Below are positions 34,165 to 42,624 of a stretch of 64,000 nucleotides of DNA, one piece after another. Position numbers and translations under genes: made by a program. Numbering within the stretch: position 1 is the stretch's first letter; each line of letters opens with the position of its first letter. This DNA comes from Sphingobium sp. B2D3C. Lineage in GTDB: Bacteria; Pseudomonadota; Alphaproteobacteria; Sphingomonadales; Sphingomonadaceae. Under the pieces are notes generated by a model. It made no database searches and had not been told where the DNA came from. It was given only the letters and a program-made list of their open reading frames with translations. The stretch lies in assembly GCF_025961835.1 (NCBI RefSeq), contig NZ_JAOQOK010000001.1, positions 1,116,001-1,180,000 on the forward strand. Direction: 5' to 3'.

Positions 34165-35088
34165 GTGACGCTCGTGATCACCACCTGTACAAATCGCAAG
34201 CGCAAGCCGATCCCCGACAGTCTCCATGTGTCCGCGCTGCCGCAAGCGCCAATCGCTGATGTCGCGTCCGACTGGGTCGCACGCTTGTCAGCGGCGGCCG
34301 ATGTGTTTCCCGCACGCGATATCTACGGCGGCCGCTCGTTTCAGGAAGCCCAACTCGCCGCCCATTTGCTCGATGCGCGGGTCCTGATTGTTTCGGCCGG
34401 CCTTGGGCTTGTGTGGGCAGACATCCGCGTGCCGCCCTATGCCTGCACCGTGTTGGTCGATGCCGCCGACAGCATCGCATCGCGGGTGACGGGGGACTAT
34501 TCGGTGGCTGGTTGGTGGCAGGCCCTCAGCGGGGCATCGCCCTTCTCCCAATCGCTGGCAGGGGTGGTTGCCGAGACTGAAGGGCTCATCTGCGCGGCCT
34601 TGTCGGACGCTTATATCGAGATGATCGTGAGCGACCTTTGCGCGTTGCCAGTGGAGGCCCTTGAACGACTGCGGCTGTTCACGCGCGCGCCCATGGATCG
34701 CGTAGCGCCGAACCTGCGACGCTACATCATGCCTTATGATGACCGGCTCGACGGGCCCGACAGCCCGGTGCGCGGGACGCGCGGCGACTTTGCCGGACGC
34801 GCGCTGCATCACTTCGCCGAATATATCATCCGCGAGGGTGATAATCGGTCGGCGGCCGAGCATGGCGCGGCAGTGTCGGCTGCGCTCGGTGGCTGGCGAA
34901 TGGCGGCACGGTTCGATCGGCGGCGGCTTGAGAATTCTGAAGTGTTGGCGCTCATTCGCGACCATTGGGATGCCGAGCGCGGCAGCACCGCGCGGCTGTT
35001 GCGGCGCCTGCGCGACGATCTCGGCGTGGCCTGCGAGCAAGGGCGGTTCGCCGATCTAGCCCGCCAAGTGCGGGCGGAAAGGGCATGA
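34165..35088 (+). CDS. First gene of the Dpd operon, DUF6884/YaaA-like N-terminus, unknown function
   Basis: A 307-residue protein. Its N-terminal half resembles the DUF6884/YaaA-like group: VTLVITTCTNRKRKP at the start, ARDIYGGRSFQEAQLAAHLL, then VLIVSAGLGLVWADIRVPPY. The C-terminal half is helical without a known motif. I start at GTG 34165, which has a G-rich ribosome site and places the strand-forming TLVITTC at the N-terminus; 34129 and 34096 are in-frame options that would run across the palindromes. It overlaps the next gene (ATGA), so it belongs to the modification operon. It could act on a base, nucleotide or regulator; this is unresolved. Confidence 0.65.
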   Translation: MTLVITTCTNRKRKPIPDSLHVSALPQAPIADVASDWVARLSAAADVFPARDIYGGRSFQEAQLAAHLLDARVLIVSAGLGLVWADIRVPPYACTVLVDAADSIASRVTGDYSVAGWWQALSGASPFSQSLAGVVAETEGLICAALSDAYIEMIVSDLCALPVEALERLRLFTRAPMDRVAPNLRRYIMPYDDRLDGPDSPVRGTRGDFAGRALHHFAEYIIREGDNRSAAEHGAAVSAALGGWRMAARFDRRRLENSEVLALIRDHWDAERGSTARLLRRLRDDLGVACEQGRFADLARQVRAERA

Positions 35089-36206
35089 CCGCGCGCGAGC
35101 ATCTCAAGGTCCGCGCGGTCCGCTCGGAGCAGGGAGAAGGGACTGGCGTGTTCGCCTTCTTTCTCTACGGCTCCGACATCAATCGAATCGCCGATATCAG
35201 CCGCATCCGCCGCGACGAGCAGGAGTTGAAGGGCTTTCAGCGACGTGAGATTCGCGATCACGTCAAGGAAATCACTGCGTTCCTCGACAGCGGCCCGGTG
35301 CTGTTTCCGAACGCGATCATCCTCGCCATGTCGCCCGAGGTGGAGTTCGCGCGCTCGCGCGGGCGCTCACCCGACGCGGCCTGCGAGGTTGGCGAGACCG
35401 GCACGCTCAAAATCCCGCTGTATCCCGAAGGCCATCGCGCCGCCTGGATCGTCGATGGCCAGCAACGCTCGCTGGCGCTCGGCGCCGCCAAGGATCGCTC
35501 GATCGCGGTGCCGGTGATCGGGTTCATCTCCGACGAACTCACGATTCAGCGCGAGCAGTTCATCCTGGTCAACAAGGCCCGCAAGCTCCCGACGGGGCTG
35601 ATCAATGAACTGCTACCCGAAGTCAGCGTGTTGTTGCCGCGCAACCTCGCTGCCAAGCAATTGCCGAGCACTTTGTGCGAAGCGCTCAACACGGATCCCA
35701 AGTCGCCCTTCTTCAAGCTCATCAAACGCGAGTCCGACGCCAAGGACCGCGCCGGCATCGTCACCGACAGCGCATTGATCGAGACGATGAAGGCGAGCCT
35801 AAGGACGCCGGCGGGCGCGCTCGGTCAGTACAAGCATAATGGCGACGGCAACGACACCAAGGCGATGTACGGCGCGATGCTGCTATACTGGACAGCGGTC
35901 CGCGACACGTTCCCCGATGCCTGGGGAAAGCCCGCGACTGAAAGCCGCCTCATGCATTCGGCCGGCATTCGCGCGATGGGCGCGTTGATGGACACCGTCA
36001 TGCTTCGCGCCGATGCCGCCGCCGACAAGGCGGCGGCGATCCGCGCGACCCTGCAGCGCCTAGCACCGCATTGCTGCTGGACTAGCGGCACTTGGGAAGG
36101 CCTCGGGCTGATGTGGAACGAGATCCAGTCGACTTCGCAGCACATCACCAAGCTCAGCGATCATCTGATGCATGTCGAGCGCGACCTGGCGCGTGCAGCG
36201 CCATGA
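35085..36206 (+). CDS. dpdB: DpdB-like DGQHR-domain protein, copy 1
   Basis: A 373-residue DGQHR/ParB-like protein. The family core is AAWIVDGQQRSLAL (about residues 121-134), with ELKGFQRREIRDHVKEITAF before it and FILVNKARKLPTGLINELLP after it. DpdB-type proteins act with DpdA to insert 7-deazaguanine into DNA. A similar but clearly different copy lies on the other side of dpdA (37494-38582). It overlaps both neighbours (ATGA), in the order unknown gene-dpdB-dpdA. Confidence 0.8.
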   Translation: MTAREHLKVRAVRSEQGEGTGVFAFFLYGSDINRIADISRIRRDEQELKGFQRREIRDHVKEITAFLDSGPVLFPNAIILAMSPEVEFARSRGRSPDAACEVGETGTLKIPLYPEGHRAAWIVDGQQRSLALGAAKDRSIAVPVIGFISDELTIQREQFILVNKARKLPTGLINELLPEVSVLLPRNLAAKQLPSTLCEALNTDPKSPFFKLIKRESDAKDRAGIVTDSALIETMKASLRTPAGALGQYKHNGDGNDTKAMYGAMLLYWTAVRDTFPDAWGKPATESRLMHSAGIRAMGALMDTVMLRADAAADKAAAIRATLQRLAPHCCWTSGTWEGLGLMWNEIQSTSQHITKLSDHLMHVERDLARAAP

Positions 36207-37531
36207 AGTTCATTTTCGCCGACAGTCTTGACTATGTCGATCCCGCCTTCGACTTCATCGGCGACCGCAGTCCGGCCGAGCGTCAGCCCTATTGGGACGA
36301 TGCCTATCCGCACGAGATCCTGGGATACGCCCCCTATGACGGTGTGCTGGTGTCGCGCGGGATCGTCGGCGACCACCGGGTCAAAGGCAAATATACCGCC
36401 AGCCAGGCACGCCGCTTCCATCTGGTCGGCGTGCGCAAATTCCTGCGACTCGACACGCCTCAGTTCGCGCATCTCGACATCTTTGGCGACTGCGGTGCCT
36501 TCACCTACGTCCAGGAGGAGCGCCCGCCCTACACCGCCTCCGAGATGGCCGAGTTCTACGACGAATGCGGCTTCACCCATGGCTGTTCGGTCGATCATAT
36601 CATCTTTGATTTCGACCCCGCTGGTCAGGGAATGTCCGGCGGCACTGACGACGCCAAGGCGCGCTTCGAGATCACGCTCGAAAACGCCGATGCCTTTCGC
36701 CATGAAGCACTGGCGATCGACGCGAGCTTCACGCCCTTGGGGGTCGTGCAGGGTTGGTCGCCCGGCAGCATGGCCGAGGCGGCGCGGCGGCTTGTCACGA
36801 TGGGCTATGACTATCTCGCGATCGGCGGCATGGTCCCGTTGAAATCGCCCGAGATCAAGCTGGTCCTGGAGGCGATCCGCGATGCCGTGCCCGCGTCGAC
36901 GAGGCTCCATATCCTGGGCTTTGCCAAGGCCGACGATATCGACAGCTTCCACGGCTACGACATCGCCAGTTTCGATACGACCTCGCCGTTGATCCGCGCG
37001 TTCAAGGACGCCAAACAGAATTACTACCTGCCCGGCGAAGGGCTGGGGCTGCGCTACTTCACGTCGATCCGGGTACCGCAAGCGATCGAGAACCCCAAGC
37101 TGCAGCGGGGCGTCAAGAAGGGCATGTTCCGCGCCGAGGAACTGGTGCGGCTCGAAGCACTGGCGCTGAACTCATTGCGCGCCTTTGACCGCGGCGCCGC
37201 CGACCTCGAGGAAACGCTTCACAATGTCCTCGTCTACAGCGCACCGCTGGTCGAGGAGAAGCCCTACGAAGACTGCAAAGACAGCATTGCGCTGGCGCGG
37301 CTAGCGCAGCGCTACCGGATTACCTTGAGCGAGCGCCCCTGGAAACAATGTCCCTGCAAAATCTGCCAGGACGCCGCGATCGACGTGATCATTTTTCGCG
37401 GCAGCAACCGCAACAAGCGCCGCGGGATCCATAATCTCGCGGTCTATCACGACCATATTGAACGACTGGATTTGAAGCGTGCCGTCAACCCAAATGACTT
37501 ACCTCGCCGTCTGTGCGCAGCAGAGCAGTGA
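36203..37531 (+). CDS. dpdA: DpdA, DNA guanine transglycosylase
   Basis: A 442-residue TGT-like enzyme of the DpdA family, which exchanges guanine in DNA for preQ0. The catalytic Asp is expected in IFGDCGAF (Asp96, matching the DSGGF loop of tRNA-guanine transglycosylases), with a second acidic site in HIIFDFDPAG and the LAIGGMVPLKSPEI loop. The zinc site is built by CPCKICQ and a following His near residues 385-415. Its start overlaps the dpdB copy upstream (ATGA), and the second dpdB copy starts within its 3' end. It is the defining enzyme of this defence system. Confidence 0.88.
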   Translation: MKFIFADSLDYVDPAFDFIGDRSPAERQPYWDDAYPHEILGYAPYDGVLVSRGIVGDHRVKGKYTASQARRFHLVGVRKFLRLDTPQFAHLDIFGDCGAFTYVQEERPPYTASEMAEFYDECGFTHGCSVDHIIFDFDPAGQGMSGGTDDAKARFEITLENADAFRHEALAIDASFTPLGVVQGWSPGSMAEAARRLVTMGYDYLAIGGMVPLKSPEIKLVLEAIRDAVPASTRLHILGFAKADDIDSFHGYDIASFDTTSPLIRAFKDAKQNYYLPGEGLGLRYFTSIRVPQAIENPKLQRGVKKGMFRAEELVRLEALALNSLRAFDRGAADLEETLHNVLVYSAPLVEEKPYEDCKDSIALARLAQRYRITLSERPWKQCPCKICQDAAIDVIIFRGSNRNKRRGIHNLAVYHDHIERLDLKRAVNPNDLPRRLCAAEQ

Positions 37532-38582
37532 GCACCAGGTGCTCAGCTTCGCGGCCACGGCTGCCGACGTCCTCCGCTTCGCCTCGATCGAGCGGATCGG
37601 GCGCGACGCGCAGGGCGAACTCAGCGGCTTCCAGCGTCCGCAGGTCGCCGCGCACATCCGCGAGATCCGCGATTATCTCGAACAGCCCAATTCGGTTCTT
37701 CCCAACCCGATCGTCGTTGCCTTCACCGACCGCGTCGAGGTCGAGGACCTCGGCAACGGCACCATGCGCTTGTCGATCGATATGAGCACCGGCGTCCCGG
37801 GTCTTGTTGTCGACGGCCAGCAGCGCCTGTCCGCGCTGGCCGAGGTCGATCGCGATTTCCAGATTTTCGTGTCCGCCCTGATCTGCCGCGACGAGGCCGA
37901 ACTGCGCCGCCAGTTCGTGCTGATCAACAACACCAAGCCGCTGCCCAAGTCGCTGATCTATGAACTGCTGCCGACCGTGGACAATCTGCCGCCGCGGCTC
38001 AGCCGGCGGTCGGTCGCATCCGATCTGACCGCGCGCCTCAACTTCGAGAACACCGCGCTCAAGGGCTATATCAAGCAGCATACCTGCCCCGAAGGCATCA
38101 TCGCGGACACGGTCATGCAACGGATCATCATGGAGTCGCTGACCAATGGGGTTATGCGCGAGATGATCCGATCGCCCAAGGGCGTGGAACGCTGTGTCCG
38201 GCTCGTCTCCAACTTCTTCGAGGCGGTGAAGAAAGTCTGGCCGGAAGCCTGGCACGGCCAGAAGCCCGCGACCTCACGCCTGCTCCACGGCGCGGGTATC
38301 CAGGCGATGGGCGATGTCATGGAAGTGCTTGCCCAGCGGTCCGAGGCGCGCAGCGTCGAGGAATTCCGCGAAGGCCTGGAATGTCTCAAAGACAAAACCG
38401 CCTGGACCAGCGGCGAATGGGAATTGTCGGGTGAGGTCCGCCGCTGGAATTCCTTGCAGAACGTCAATCGCGACATCGCACTGCTCAAACATTATCTGAT
38501 CGGCATCGTGAAGGCCGACCAGCGCAAGCGCCGCAAGGCGGCGCCGGTGCCGCTCCTCGAACCCGAGGCGGGGACGGCGTGA
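37494..38582 (+). CDS. dpdB: DpdB-like DGQHR-domain protein, copy 2
   Basis: A 362-residue paralogue of the 35085 gene, sharing LVVDGQQRLSALAE, GELSGFQRPQVAAHIREIRD and FVLINNTKPLPKSLIYELLP. The start at 37494 lies 38 bases inside dpdA; GTG 37479 in the same frame is the alternative. Two DGQHR proteins beside one DpdA is unusual and suggests a hetero-complex or division of labour, for example one for catalysis and one for target choice. The stop overlaps the queE start (GTGA). Confidence 0.8.
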   Translation: MTYLAVCAQQSSEHQVLSFAATAADVLRFASIERIGRDAQGELSGFQRPQVAAHIREIRDYLEQPNSVLPNPIVVAFTDRVEVEDLGNGTMRLSIDMSTGVPGLVVDGQQRLSALAEVDRDFQIFVSALICRDEAELRRQFVLINNTKPLPKSLIYELLPTVDNLPPRLSRRSVASDLTARLNFENTALKGYIKQHTCPEGIIADTVMQRIIMESLTNGVMREMIRSPKGVERCVRLVSNFFEAVKKVWPEAWHGQKPATSRLLHGAGIQAMGDVMEVLAQRSEARSVEEFREGLECLKDKTAWTSGEWELSGEVRRWNSLQNVNRDIALLKHYLIGIVKADQRKRRKAAPVPLLEPEAGTA

Positions 38583-39211
38583 GCTACGCGGTCAAGGAAA
38601 TCTTCAAGACCCTCCAGGGTGAAGGCGCGCGGATGGGCCGTGCCGCGGTATTCTGCCGCTTCGCCGGCTGCAACCTCTGGTCGGGCCGCGATGCCGATCG
38701 CGCCACCTCGGTTTGCACCTTTTGCGATACCGACTTCGTCGGCATGGATGGCACCGGGGGCGGTCGCTTCGCCGACGCCGACGCGCTGGCCGATGCGATC
38801 GCCGCCGAATGGAAGGGTTCCGCCGCCAACCGCTATGTCGTGCTGACCGGCGGCGAGCCACTGCTTCAGGTCGATGACGCGCTGGTCGCAGCACTCCATG
38901 CCCGCGACTTCGAGATCGGGGTCGAGACCAACGGCACGCAAGCCCCGCCCGCCGGGCTCGACTGGATCTGCGTCAGCCCGAAGGCCAATGCCGACCTTGT
39001 GCTGCAATCGGGGCATGAGTTGAAGCTCGTCTATCCGCAGGAGACCGCCTTGCCCGAGCGGTTTGCGCATCTGGCGTTCGACCATTTCTTCCTGCAGCCG
39101 ATGGACTCACCGACCGCCGCCGCCAATCTTGAGGCGGCGATTAGCTATTGCACCGACAACCCGCGCTGGCGCCTGTCGCTCCAGTCGCACAAGATGATCG
39201 GAATCCGCTGA
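38579..39211 (+). CDS. queE: QueE, 7-carboxy-7-deazaguanine synthase
   Basis: A 210-residue radical-SAM enzyme that contracts carboxytetrahydropterin to carboxydeazaguanine, the second step to preQ0 here. The cluster motif is CX14CX2C, the QueE type (first Cys in FAGCNLW, the pair in VCTFCDTD). TLQGEGARMGRAAVF and LTGGEPLL are also typical. It starts at a GTG overlapping the dpdB stop and its own stop shares a base with the queD start. It supplies the modification base to DpdA. Confidence 0.9.
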   Translation: MSYAVKEIFKTLQGEGARMGRAAVFCRFAGCNLWSGRDADRATSVCTFCDTDFVGMDGTGGGRFADADALADAIAAEWKGSAANRYVVLTGGEPLLQVDDALVAALHARDFEIGVETNGTQAPPAGLDWICVSPKANADLVLQSGHELKLVYPQETALPERFAHLAFDHFFLQPMDSPTAAANLEAAISYCTDNPRWRLSLQSHKMIGIR

Positions 39212-39585
39212 TGTTCGAACTCAGCAAGCAGTTTCGTTTCGATGCCGCCCACACCCTCGACCGGTCGATCGACACCGAATCGAGCCGGCGCATCCATGGC
39301 CATAGCTACCGCGCCGAAGTGACCGTGCGCGGCCGCCCCGATCCGGCGACCGGTATGATCGTCGATCTCGGGCTTCTCGAGCGGACCATGGCGGATGCCC
39401 GCGATGCGCTCGACCATCGCTTCCTCGACGAGATCAACGATCTCGGACCGGCCACAATGGAAAATCTCAGCCGCTGGATCTGGAACCGGCTCTTGCCGGA
39501 AGTGGGCAATCTGTTCAAGGTCAGCGTCTACCGCGACAGCAGCGGCGAAGCCTGCTCCTATTGGGGCGAGGAAGTCGCGGCATGA
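39211..39585 (+). CDS. queD: QueD-like 6-carboxytetrahydropterin synthase lacking the catalytic Cys
   Basis: A 124-residue PTPS/QueD-fold enzyme. The zinc His triad is present (FDAAHTL and RRIHGHSY), as is the Asp-His pair in ALDHRFLDE and the Glu in GEACSYWG. The catalytic Cys found in QueD (in the KCGRLHGH-type motif) is Ser here, in the segment [11 protein letters not shown]. It may use another proton donor, be less active, or serve a different pterin. It lies between queE and queC with overlapping ends, so a role in preQ0 synthesis is still the best call. Confidence 0.82.
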   Translation: MFELSKQFRFDAAHTLDRSIDTESSRRIHGHSYRAEVTVRGRPDPATGMIVDLGLLERTMADARDALDHRFLDEINDLGPATMENLSRWIWNRLLPEVGNLFKVSVYRDSSGEACSYWGEEVAA

Positions 39586-40292
39586 CCAGCGACTCCGGCG
39601 CGCTCGTCCTCTTCTCCGGCGGCCAGGACAGCGCCACATGCCTCGCCTGGGCACTGGATCGGTTCGATACCGTCGAGACCGTCGGTTTCGATTATGGTCA
39701 GCGTCACCGCGTCGAACTCGACTGCCGCGAGGCATTCCGCGCATCGGTCGTCGGTATCAATCCGGCTTGGGCCGCGCGGCTCGGGCCTGACCATATGCTC
39801 GACCTGTCGATCCTCGGCCAGGTCAGCGAAACAGCACTGACGCGCGACGCCGAGATCGCGCTTCGCGATGATGGTCTGCCCAACACTTTCGTCCCCGGAC
39901 GCAACCTCCTGTTCTTCACGCTGGCTGCCGCGCTCGCTTATCGGCGCCGCCTGCGGCACCTGGTCGGCGGAATGTGCGAGACCGATTATTCGGGCTATCC
40001 CGACTGCCGCGACGACACGCTGAAGTCGCTCCAGGTCACGCTCAATCTTGGCATGGGCAGCAACACCGTCGTCGACACGCCCCTGATGTGGATCGACAAG
40101 GCGCAGACCTGGGCGCTGGCTGAGAGACTGGGTGGCGCGCCGCTCGTCGATCTGATCCGCGACCACACGCACAGCTGCTATATGGGCGACCATGAAACGC
40201 TGCACGAATGGGGCTACGGCTGCGCTAGCTGCCCTGCATGCGATCTGCGACAAAAGGGCTGGGAGAGCTTCGTAGCACAGAGCGCAGCATGA
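39582..40292 (+). CDS. queC: QueC, 7-cyano-7-deazaguanine synthase
   Basis: A 236-residue ATP-dependent amidation/dehydration enzyme that makes preQ0. The P-loop is [27 protein letters not shown] follows, and a zinc site of four Cys is in HSCYMG and [15 protein letters not shown]. It starts at ATG 39582 overlapping the queD stop. No GTP cyclohydrolase (FolE) or QueF is in the window, so the operon relies on the host for the first step and does not reduce preQ0. Confidence 0.92.
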   Translation: MTSDSGALVLFSGGQDSATCLAWALDRFDTVETVGFDYGQRHRVELDCREAFRASVVGINPAWAARLGPDHMLDLSILGQVSETALTRDAEIALRDDGLPNTFVPGRNLLFFTLAAALAYRRRLRHLVGGMCETDYSGYPDCRDDTLKSLQVTLNLGMGSNTVVDTPLMWIDKAQTWALAERLGGAPLVDLIRDHTHSCYMGDHETLHEWGYGCASCPACDLRQKGWESFVAQSAA

Positions 40293-40326
40293 CATCGGCC
40301 GGGACAACCGGCGTGCGGGGGAAAGA

Positions 40327-42624
40327 ATGGCTTCAGGCCTGAGCGGCTCGACGATCAAGTCCTGGTTTCAATATCGTTGCGAACGCAAGACGCGCTACGA
40401 GATCATGGACCCGTCCGAACTTGCCGCGATACCCGTGGCGAAGGATCAGCGTGAACAGCCTTGGGCAACGCTCGGCGTCGATTATGAAAACCGAGTTGTC
40501 GCCCGACTGGCGCGCGACGCGGATGTTCTGCGTCCTGGAGTGGGCGAGGAAAGCCTGCTTGAGCGACATGCCGTCGCCTTCCTGCGCGGCCAGGGACCGG
40601 CGACCTACGCCGCGCAAGTCAATCTGCGACCGCGCGGACTTCCGACCTTCGTCGGCGGCGCGGACATCAAGCTGCGCCGCTCCTTCGCTGATCTGATCCG
40701 GCGCGAGGTGCGATCCGGCCAACTTCACTTTACCGTCATCGACATCAAGGCGACGCGGGCGGCGCGGGCCTTTCACAAGACGCAGGTCGCCTTTTACGTC
40801 TTGCTGTTGCGTGCAATGCTCGACGAACTCGGCGTAACGGCAACCGTCGAGGCGGTCGGCGAGATCTGGCGGATTCCTGATGATGGGGACGCTGAAGGCA
40901 ATCGCTGGACCGCCGAACCGTTCGCGCTCGGTCCCTATCTGCGGCTTGTCGAAGACTTTTGCCGGTCAACGCTGCCGGCGATTGCCGAAAAGGTGGTCGC
41001 ACCCGGGCGCGACGAGACCTTTTTCCACGTCTACTTCAAGTGCGAGCAATGTTCCTATTTGCCGCACTGTATCGATGCGGTTGGTCCGGGCCGGCCCGCT
41101 TATGCGCGCGACGTGTCAGCGGTCGCGGGGCTCAGCCACGAAGCGAAGCGGACGTTGCTGTCGATCGGGGTCGGCACCGTTGCCAGTTTGGCAGACCTCG
41201 GCGCCGGTGTCGGTCGCATCGACGGCGCGGGCTGGTCGCTGTCGCGCCGGGCCGATCAACTCGTCAGCCGCGCCCGTGCGCTACGTGACGACGCTGTGCA
41301 GCCTGGTCCGGACCCCCACAGTTTTCTCATGCCGCCAAGGGCAGATGCGGCGATCTATCTGGTGGCGGACAATGATCCGGTCGACGACACGCTCGTCACG
41401 CTCGGGTACCGCTATGTCGATGGGACGGGCGTCCGCGAGCATATCGAGGTCCTGGCGACGAGCGATCGCCGCAGCGAGGCCGATGCGCTGGTGTCGATAT
41501 TCGGGCGCTTGGTCGTCGATCTCGAAGCGATCGACGCGCACAATGAAACGGTCGGCGACCCAAGCGATCCTGCCAGCCGCTTCGCCCACATCTTCCTGTA
41601 CGAAGCAACCGAGGCGCTGGCGCTGCAGAATGCCGTGAAGCGGCATCTCGACGACCCCCGCGTCCGCACGGGGCTGTTGCACATGGTGCGCCTGTTCCCC
41701 CCCGACGAGGTCGTGCCAGAGCCAGAGTTTCGCGGCATGCAGCATTTGCCCGCAACCGCGCTCCGCAGCGTGGTCGAACAGGTGCTCTCGCTTCCGGTGA
41801 CGGTTTCCTATGATCTTCGCCAAGTGTCCGGAGCGCTGCAACGCGAGGGAGCGATCGGCATCGCCTATCAACCAGGGCCAGCCTTCGAACGACCGTTTTC
41901 CTCGCTGCTTGCCCTCGATGTCAGCCGCCACTTGCGCGAGGGGCAGGGTAAGGGCCCCGATATCGACGCGATCCGCGCCGACGTATCCGCCCGCTTGGGA
42001 GCCACGCAAGCCATCGCCGACTGGCTGCGCGCCGAGCATTGGCGCCGTGTCGATGCGGGCGGCCCACCGATGCTTCGATTGAACAAGCAGCCGTTTCGGC
42101 TGCAAGCCAGCTTCAATCCACTCGACGCCGGCGATCTCGACGTCCTACGTGCCTTCGAATTGCTGGAGAACCGGGCAGGCCTGCTCGATACGATGATCCG
42201 GCTGGCGCAACCGACCCGCGTGCGCCGTGACGCCGGCCGGGCGATCGGTCCGATGCGCCTTCTCAATGTGAGCGACAAAGGACGGTACAGCTACTTGCTC
42301 TTTGCGATCCCCCGCGAGTCCGAAGATGCCGACATTGCAGCCGGCACCATGGGCTTGATCCTGAGCGATGGCGATCCCGACTATGTGCTCGAGCCGCGCC
42401 TGTGGCGAACGATCGGCTGCGATATCATGTCGCCATGGAGCGGCGATGCGCCCAATCTGCTGCGCCTGCGCATGTTTCGACCGAACTTCACCGATCCGAT
42501 CTTTCAGGAGGTCAAGCGCCGCGCCGGCCAGGATGGCTGGTGGCTCGACCAGAGCTTCGTCGATTTCAATTCACCCAAGGCCGACGCGTTTCTTCAGTTC
42601 CTCGGCGCCCAGGTGCAGCCATGA
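40327..42624 (+). CDS. RecB-like nuclease (TM0106 type) of the Dpd locus
   Basis: A 765-residue protein. The N-terminal third resembles TM0106-family RecB nucleases: a Cys in FQYRCERKTRY, the PD-(D/E)XK core in VGGADIKLRR and FTVIDIKATRAARA, and an iron-sulfur-type cluster CEQCSYLPHC (about residues 240-249). The later part has a fold with no clear motif. In many TM0106 proteins a superfamily 1 helicase follows in the same chain; here it is at the start of the next gene. It likely cuts unmodified DNA, standing in for the DpdK nuclease that I do not see. Confidence 0.7.
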   Translation: MASGLSGSTIKSWFQYRCERKTRYEIMDPSELAAIPVAKDQREQPWATLGVDYENRVVARLARDADVLRPGVGEESLLERHAVAFLRGQGPATYAAQVNLRPRGLPTFVGGADIKLRRSFADLIRREVRSGQLHFTVIDIKATRAARAFHKTQVAFYVLLLRAMLDELGVTATVEAVGEIWRIPDDGDAEGNRWTAEPFALGPYLRLVEDFCRSTLPAIAEKVVAPGRDETFFHVYFKCEQCSYLPHCIDAVGPGRPAYARDVSAVAGLSHEAKRTLLSIGVGTVASLADLGAGVGRIDGAGWSLSRRADQLVSRARALRDDAVQPGPDPHSFLMPPRADAAIYLVADNDPVDDTLVTLGYRYVDGTGVREHIEVLATSDRRSEADALVSIFGRLVVDLEAIDAHNETVGDPSDPASRFAHIFLYEATEALALQNAVKRHLDDPRVRTGLLHMVRLFPPDEVVPEPEFRGMQHLPATALRSVVEQVLSLPVTVSYDLRQVSGALQREGAIGIAYQPGPAFERPFSSLLALDVSRHLREGQGKGPDIDAIRADVSARLGATQAIADWLRAEHWRRVDAGGPPMLRLNKQPFRLQASFNPLDAGDLDVLRAFELLENRAGLLDTMIRLAQPTRVRRDAGRAIGPMRLLNVSDKGRYSYLLFAIPRESEDADIAAGTMGLILSDGDPDYVLEPRLWRTIGCDIMSPWSGDAPNLLRLRMFRPNFTDPIFQEVKRRAGQDGWWLDQSFVDFNSPKADAFLQFLGAQVQP

